A stretch of DNA of 64,000 nt from DASSUW01 sp963789005 (GTDB taxonomy: Bacteria; Actinomycetota; Thermoleophilia; Solirubrobacterales; Solirubrobacteraceae): contig CAWBIZ010000009.1 in NCBI GenBank assembly GCA_963789005.1, positions 142,997-206,996 of the forward strand, in the 5' to 3' direction. How positions within the stretch are numbered: the stretch's first letter is position 1; every line of letters starts with the position of its first letter. The notes beneath the pieces were generated by a model, which ran no database searches, was not told the DNA's origin, and saw only the letters and a list, made by a program, of their open reading frames with translations. Shown here in pieces: positions 59,371 to 64,000 of this stretch. The position numbers were made by a program, and so were the translations under genes.

Positions 59371-60555
59371 ATGACGAGGCGAGCGGCACTCGGCATCGCC
59401 GCCGTCGCGGCGGTTGCCCTCGTGGCCTGGGGGCTGGTGAGCGTGCTCGTCCTGGACGCCGCCGATCCCGCCGCCGAGCGGCCGCTCTCCCAAGGCGACC
59501 CGGCGGCCTGTCGCGGGTTGCCCGGCGACGAGGGCAAAGCCTGCTACGTCCGCGAGCTGTCGGCGATGGTGCGCGGTCGGGACGATCCGCGGCCGGTGGT
59601 GCGCTCGATCGCCGAGCAGGCATGGGCGGAGGGCGGCCCGCTGCTCTCCTGGTGCCACGGGGTGATGCACACCGTGGGCCGCCGCTACGCGGCCGATTCC
59701 GGCGTGCGGCTGGCGACGCTGATGGACGCGCTGCCGAAGGGCAACGACCCGGCGTGCACGGCGGGGTTCGCGCACGGGCTGGTAACGGCGGTGGCCGGCG
59801 ACGTCAACCCATCGGCGCCCGCCGAGGCAGCGCGAGCGTGCGCTGACGCCGCGACCCGCTACCAGCGCTACAGCTGCATCCACGGCTTCGGTCACGCGTT
59901 CATGCGCTCCAGCGGCGACCTGGCGCCGGCGCTCGACCTCTGCCGGGGCCTAGGCGAGCAGGCGCCGGACTGCGCCCAGGGCGCGTACCACGACTACTGG
60001 TTCGCCGCGCTCGGCGTCGACGACGCGCGGATCGCGAGCGAGCCGGAGCGCAACCCGCGGATCCTGTGCGGCGAGCAGCCGGCCGAGTTCGTGCGGCCGT
60101 GCTGGTACCGGGCGTTCGTCGAGAACCGCCCCGAGGGGTTCGTGGCCGAGAAGCCGGAGGACCTCGACGGCTTGTGCGGCGGGCTGCGCGGCCTGCAGCG
60201 GTCTGGGTGCATCACCGCGGCGTCGGTGATCGGGCCGCCGGACCCCGCCGAGCAGCTCGTGCTCTGCTCACGGCTGCGCTCGGCGGCCGACGCGGCGAGC
60301 TGCGTGCGCGGCACCAAAGCTCAGAACCTGCTCGACGCCGAACAGGCCGAGCACGTGCGCCTGATCGAGGGTTGTGCGCGCTTCCGCGGCCGCCCGCGGG
60401 GAGAGTGCTATCGCTGGCTCGGGCGGACGATCGCGGTGCTCACCGACGGCGCGTTCGCCCGCAACGGGTGCCCGCAGCTGAAGGGCGCGGTCGCGCGGCG
60501 CGAGTGCGCCGCGGGCGCGGCGCGGATGGAGGACGCGCTCGTCACGTTCAGCTGA
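59371..60555 (+). CDS. membrane-anchored Cys/His-rich protein of unknown function
   Basis: A 394-residue protein with one N-terminal helix (ALGIAAVAAVALVAWGLVSV) and a large outer domain with about 20 cysteines. Repeated His motifs are WCHGVMHTVGRRYA, CTAGFAHGLVTA, YSCIHGFGHAFMR and CAQGAYHDYWF, and Cys-pair spacers recur (CRGL, CGGL, CARF). Four His-containing helices and many cysteines suggest metal or haem binding with disulfides, but I know no family. It lies after a terminator and before the sulfatase gene, so it is probably its own unit. Confidence 0.75.
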   Translation: MTRRAALGIAAVAAVALVAWGLVSVLVLDAADPAAERPLSQGDPAACRGLPGDEGKACYVRELSAMVRGRDDPRPVVRSIAEQAWAEGGPLLSWCHGVMHTVGRRYAADSGVRLATLMDALPKGNDPACTAGFAHGLVTAVAGDVNPSAPAEAARACADAATRYQRYSCIHGFGHAFMRSSGDLAPALDLCRGLGEQAPDCAQGAYHDYWFAALGVDDARIASEPERNPRILCGEQPAEFVRPCWYRAFVENRPEGFVAEKPEDLDGLCGGLRGLQRSGCITAASVIGPPDPAEQLVLCSRLRSAADAASCVRGTKAQNLLDAEQAEHVRLIEGCARFRGRPRGECYRWLGRTIAVLTDGAFARNGCPQLKGAVARRECAAGAARMEDALVTFS

Positions 60556-60594
60556 GCACCGAAACGTTCTGCCGTCGGATGTGCTCACATACCC

Positions 60595-62079
60595 GTGGCT
60601 GTGCTCGGCTCTCGCGGCACGCGATTCGGTGTTCTCTGCGTGGCGTGGGCCGCGCTGCTGAGCGCTGCGCAGCCCGCGGCGGCCGCCGCCCCGCCGGCCG
60701 AGGTCCGGCCGCCGAACATCGTCTACGTGCTGGCGGACGACCTGTCGTGGGACCTCGTCCAGCACATGCCGCAGGTACGCAAGATGCAGCGCCAGGGCAT
60801 GACGTTCGACCAGTTCGTGGTCGCCGACTCGCTGTGCTGCTCCTCGCGGGCGACGATCCTCACCGGGCAGTTCCCGCACAACACGCGCGTGCTCACCAAC
60901 TCGCCGCCCGAGGGCGGCTACGGCGCATTCCGGGATCACGGGGCGCAGAAGCGGAGCGTCGGGATCTCGCTGCAGAAGCTGGGCTATCGCACGGCGCTGA
61001 TGGGCAAGTACCTCAACCACTACGTGCCCGAGCGCCACGGCGTCGACCCGGGCTGGGACGACTGGTTCGTGACCAACAAGGGCTACAACGGCTTTCGCTA
61101 CACGATGTCCGACAACGGCGAGCTCAGGCGCTTCGGTCGCAAGGACAAGGCGTACCTGACCGACGTGATCGCCCGCCGCGCGCAGCGCTTCATCCATCCC
61201 GGCAAGCGGCCGTTCTTCGTCAAGATCTCGAGCTTCGCCCCGCACCGGCCGGCTCGGGCGGCGCCGCGGCACCGCTGGATGTTCCGCGACCTTCCGCTGC
61301 CGTTGAATCCAGGCTACGACGCGCCCAACCAGAACCCACCGACCTGGCTCGGTCTTCGACCGCCGCTGACGCTGCAGTACTACGAGCGGCTGCTGCGGCA
61401 CCACCGGCGGCGCGCGCGGTCGGTGCAGGCGCTCGACGAGCTGATCGGCGCCGTGCGCGAGAAGCTCAAGCGCGAGAAGCTCGCCGACAACACGTACATC
61501 ATCGTCGGCTCCGACAACGGCTACCACCTCGGCCAGCACCGGCTGACGTTCGGCAAGCGGACGGCGTTCGACCACGACGTGCGCGTGCCGATGGTCGTCG
61601 TCGGGCCCGACGTGCCGAAGCGGTCGGTCTCCTCCTACCTCTCCGGGACGGTCGACCTCGCCCCGACGTTCGAGGAGTGGGCGGGTCGCCGACGTGCCAA
61701 CTGGCGCCGCAACGGCCGCTCGCTCGTCCCGATCATCGCCGGAGAGCAGCCCGCGCGCTGGCGGCGGGCGCTCCTGGTCGAGCATGCCGCCCCGAGCGTG
61801 GTCGCCGGCGACCCCGACGTCCAAGGGTGGCCGATGGGTCTGCCGAGCACCTACGCCGCTCTGCGCACCCCGTACACGACGTACGTCGAGTACGAGAACG
61901 GCGACCGCGAGTTCTACGACCGGCGAACGGACCCGGCCGAGCTCAACAACACCTACGCCCTGCTCGGCGGCGAGAACCAGGCGCGCCTCGCCGCGGCGCT
62001 CGAGCGCTACCGCGGCTGCCGCCGAGCCGCGAGCTGCTGGTCCGCAGGCCAAGCCCGCGGCATCCCGGCGGGCTTCTAG
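60595..62079 (+). CDS. secreted sulfatase
   Basis: A 494-residue sulfatase of the alkaline-phosphatase superfamily. Signal peptide about 1-31 (RFGVLCVAWAALLSAAQPAA). PPNIVYVLADDLSWDL carries the first metal ligands, SLCCSSRATILTGQ the formylglycine cysteine C82 in the CxSR context, LMGKYLNHYVPERHGVDPGW and TYIIVGSDNGYHLGQH the other metal ligands. It would hydrolyse sulfate esters outside the cell after conversion of C82 by an FGE not seen here. GTG 60595 is the start. Confidence 0.92.
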   Translation: MAVLGSRGTRFGVLCVAWAALLSAAQPAAAAAPPAEVRPPNIVYVLADDLSWDLVQHMPQVRKMQRQGMTFDQFVVADSLCCSSRATILTGQFPHNTRVLTNSPPEGGYGAFRDHGAQKRSVGISLQKLGYRTALMGKYLNHYVPERHGVDPGWDDWFVTNKGYNGFRYTMSDNGELRRFGRKDKAYLTDVIARRAQRFIHPGKRPFFVKISSFAPHRPARAAPRHRWMFRDLPLPLNPGYDAPNQNPPTWLGLRPPLTLQYYERLLRHHRRRARSVQALDELIGAVREKLKREKLADNTYIIVGSDNGYHLGQHRLTFGKRTAFDHDVRVPMVVVGPDVPKRSVSSYLSGTVDLAPTFEEWAGRRRANWRRNGRSLVPIIAGEQPARWRRALLVEHAAPSVVAGDPDVQGWPMGLPSTYAALRTPYTTYVEYENGDREFYDRRTDPAELNNTYALLGGENQARLAAALERYRGCRRAASCWSAGQARGIPAGF

Positions 62080-62172
62080 CGCCACCGCTGCGGCTCCGAT
62101 AGGGTCGATGGTCAGTCGGCAGCGGCGAAGCCGCTGCACGTGCCGGCACGCTGGCCGGCGAGGAGCTTGAAG

Positions 62173-63963
62173 ATGATGTTCCGCTGGGCTCCGCAGGACG
62201 CAGTTGTGAGCCGGCTCGCGACGCAGTCGCCCAGCTCGAGCAGCATGGACGTCCTGGGGCGCTTCGCCGTTCCGACGCGTCGCCCGGCGTTCTGGCTCGC
62301 GCTGTGGGCGGCGGTCGTGGCCGCCGAGCTCGGAGCACTCCTCCCGATCCTCGTCGCTGACGAGCCGCCGGCCGGATACCGCATCCTCTTCCGCCTCGTC
62401 GGGGGCGCGTTCGCGGCGTGCGGCCTGATCGCCTGGCGCCGGCGGCCGGACAGCCGCAGCGGCCTCCTGATGGTCGCGACGGGCTTCGGGTTGCTCGTCG
62501 AGCCGCTGTTCTTCCGCCTTGATCCGTCCGCGCTCCGCACGGTCGGCGACCTGATCGAAGACGCCTGGAGCATCCCCATCATCGCGCTGCTGCTGACGTT
62601 CCTGAGCAGCGGACGGCTCGTCACCAGGATGGATCGCGTGTTGGTGGGCGTCTTCGTGCTCGAGCTGATGCTCGAGTGGGTCCGGCACCTGTTCCTCGTG
62701 CGTGAGGGGAACTTCCTCCTCGTCTATGGAAATGACGGGATCGCGGAGGCCCTCGCGGGTGCCAACGGCCTCCTGGTCTCCATCGGCTGCCTTGCCGTAG
62801 CCATCGTGATCGGCGCCCGGTGGAAGGCGGCGTCGGGACCGCGGCGCAGGGCGATGCTGCCGAGTGTCGCCGGCATCGGGTGCCTGCTGCTGTTCGCGAT
62901 CGGCCAGCAGGCGTCGCCGCCGGCGCTGCAGTGGCTCGCCGTGTCTTCGCTCCTCGCCATTCCGGCGGCCTTTCTCGCGGGCCTGCTGCGGTCGCGGCTC
63001 GCGCGCGGCGTCCTCACGGAGCTCTTCGGCGAGCTGCGGACGATGCACGGCGGCATGCTGCAGGCCGCGCTCGCGAGGACGCTCGGGGATCCGGATCTCG
63101 TCGTCGCGTACCGCGTGCCGGGGCACCAGGCGTATGTCGACGCGGACGGCGGGCAGGTCACGCTGCCCGCACGCGGAGGCGACCGGGCCGTCGCGCCGAT
63201 CGACCGGGACGGCCGGGAGGTCGCGGCGCTCGTCTATGACGCCACGCTCGACGACGATCCCGACCTGGTGGAGGCGGTTCGTGCCGCGGCCACCATTGCG
63301 CTCGATAACGCGCACCTCCATGCTGAGTCGGAGGCGCGGCTCACCGAGCTGCAAGCGTCACGGCAGCGCATCGTCGCGGCCGGGGACGCCGAGCGCCGCC
63401 GGCTCGAGCGCGACCTCCACGACGGCGCACAGCAGCGGCTCGTGTCCCTGGCCCTGCAGCTTCGTCTCATCCAAGCGGACATCCGCCGTGACCCCGCAAT
63501 GGCCGAGCAGATGGTCACCAGCGCGGCGAGCGAGCTCGCTCAGTCGCTCCACGAGCTGCGCGAGCTGGCCCGTGGCATCCACCCGGCCGCACTCGATCAC
63601 GGGCTGCCGTCGGCGCTCGAGTCGCTGGCGGGCCGCTCGACCGTGGCGACGGCGGTGTCATGCGACGTTCCCGAACGCCTGCCTCGGCCGATCGAGCTCG
63701 CGGCCTACTTCGTGGCCTGCGAGGCGCTGGCGAACGTCGGCAAGTACGCGGAGGCGACGACGGCCTCACTGCATCTGAGGCGGACCACTGCCGGCGTCGC
63801 GATCGAGATCGCCGACGACGGCGTCGGCGGGGCGCATGCCGCCGGCGGCTCCGGGCTCCGCGGCCTGGAGGACCGCGTGGAGGCGCTCGACGGCCATCTG
63901 GTGATCACAAGTCCTCGCGGCGCCGGGACGGTGATCACGGCGGAGCTGCCGTGCGAGTCGTAG
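62173..63963 (+). CDS. membrane histidine kinase (HisKA_3 / NarL-type partner)
   Basis: A 596-residue kinase. The N-terminus has seven or eight membrane helices (about 35-285), then a GAF-like region, and the dimerisation/phosphoacceptor helix ERRRLERDLHDGAQQRLVSL with His416. The HATPase end has FVACEALANVGKYA, IEIADDGVGGAH (N/G1 boxes) and GLRGLEDRVEALDG. ATG 62173 is chosen because AGGAG stands seven bases upstream; ATG 62245 is a later alternative. The stop falls 37 bases before the window end. Confidence 0.9.
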   Translation: MMFRWAPQDAVVSRLATQSPSSSSMDVLGRFAVPTRRPAFWLALWAAVVAAELGALLPILVADEPPAGYRILFRLVGGAFAACGLIAWRRRPDSRSGLLMVATGFGLLVEPLFFRLDPSALRTVGDLIEDAWSIPIIALLLTFLSSGRLVTRMDRVLVGVFVLELMLEWVRHLFLVREGNFLLVYGNDGIAEALAGANGLLVSIGCLAVAIVIGARWKAASGPRRRAMLPSVAGIGCLLLFAIGQQASPPALQWLAVSSLLAIPAAFLAGLLRSRLARGVLTELFGELRTMHGGMLQAALARTLGDPDLVVAYRVPGHQAYVDADGGQVTLPARGGDRAVAPIDRDGREVAALVYDATLDDDPDLVEAVRAAATIALDNAHLHAESEARLTELQASRQRIVAAGDAERRRLERDLHDGAQQRLVSLALQLRLIQADIRRDPAMAEQMVTSAASELAQSLHELRELARGIHPAALDHGLPSALESLAGRSTVATAVSCDVPERLPRPIELAAYFVACEALANVGKYAEATTASLHLRRTTAGVAIEIADDGVGGAHAAGGSGLRGLEDRVEALDGHLVITSPRGAGTVITAELPCES

Positions 63964-63998
63964 TTCGCGGTCGCGCAGCCGCCGCACTCGTGGCTTGA
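63951..63998 (+). other. short frame after the kinase, possible remnant start of a response regulator
   Basis: GTG 63951 inside the kinase end gives VRVVVRGRAAAALVA and then TGA. Response regulators beside such kinases normally start VRVVVAxDxAALVREG at just this position. The similarity is suggestive, but the frame closes after 15 codons. Either the regulator is broken, or the true start lies beyond the window. Confidence 0.3.
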
Positions 63999-64000
63999 GC

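Noticed and set aside
60268..63354. A 1028-codon minus-strand open frame
   Set aside because: It lies antisense to the Cys/His-rich protein, the sulfatase and the kinase, all with clear motifs. It is compositionally Arg/Ala/Gln-rich without domains, and is a by-product of very high GC.

Overview
This is a very high-GC, gene-dense chromosomal window from an actinobacterium, most probably of the class Thermoleophilia (Solirubrobacter/Conexibacter-like). The lineage is inferred from the strong G/C third-position bias, the F420-type luciferase-like oxidoreductase, the MalT-like LuxR regulators, and a C-terminal secreted domain of the Cys...RAP...Cys kind that is common in that class. Genes are packed with many 1-8 nt start/stop overlaps (GTGA, ATGA, TTGA, TGATG). 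No gap without a gene exceeds about 250 bases. There are no rRNA genes, CRISPR arrays, intact insertion sequences or phage genes. One tRNA (anticodon CAU) is present.

Layout. 1-5256 (minus): hydantoinase hyuB (cut by the window edge) and hyuA, an unknown protein, a flavin amine-oxidase-like protein and a GT2 glycosyltransferase. 5276-8193 (plus): proline to glutamate by separate proline dehydrogenase and P5C dehydrogenase genes. 8190-12989: a HAD protein lacking its nucleophile, pdxS-pdxT (vitamin B6), a HIRAN protein, an RpiR regulator and rfbC. 12986-16654: glutamyl-Q tRNA(Asp) synthetase running in frame, without a stop, into a LuxR ATPase regulator. 16671-16899: a small palindromic element. 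16906-24808: coiled-coil proteins, isoaspartyl peptidase, an EamA-GntR-Vps62-like operon with a visible GntR operator, and an SDR. 24805-31755: ATP-dependent DNA ligase, an EAL phosphodiesterase, CorA, and an EAL/HDOD gene broken by an amber codon. 31785-35494: DUF4031, an ABC-2 exporter and a YiiX-like hydrolase. 35498-39768: a c-di-GMP-I riboswitch followed by a TasA/SipW-like secreted-fibre operon. 39833-46576: MMPL transporter, MalT-like regulator and papain-like protease. 46646-47864: a decayed zone (oxygenase pseudogene, glyoxalase-like relic) beside the tRNA. 47949-55795: animal-type haem peroxidase, PilZ protein, metallopeptidase, SDR, HD-GYP plus response regulator, LLM oxidoreductase, GT1 glycosyltransferase and a ParB-like protein. 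55766-64000: methyltransferase, large secreted M14 carboxypeptidase, a Cys/His-rich secreted protein, sulfatase and a histidine kinase.

The most notable system is the minus-strand unit from 39768 to 35498. A GEMM-I (c-di-GMP) riboswitch precedes genes for a TasA/camelysin-like secreted subunit, a SipW-type signal peptidase (Ser/His), a 686-residue Ig-repeat protein and a second TasA-like protein. The riboswitch P3 strand is perfectly complementary (11 bp) to the ribosome-binding region of the first gene. Ligand binding should therefore free the ribosome site, making this a translational ON switch for an extracellular structure. The same window carries an EAL protein, a broken EAL/HDOD protein, a PilZ receptor and an HD-GYP protein, so c-di-GMP signalling is a recurring theme.
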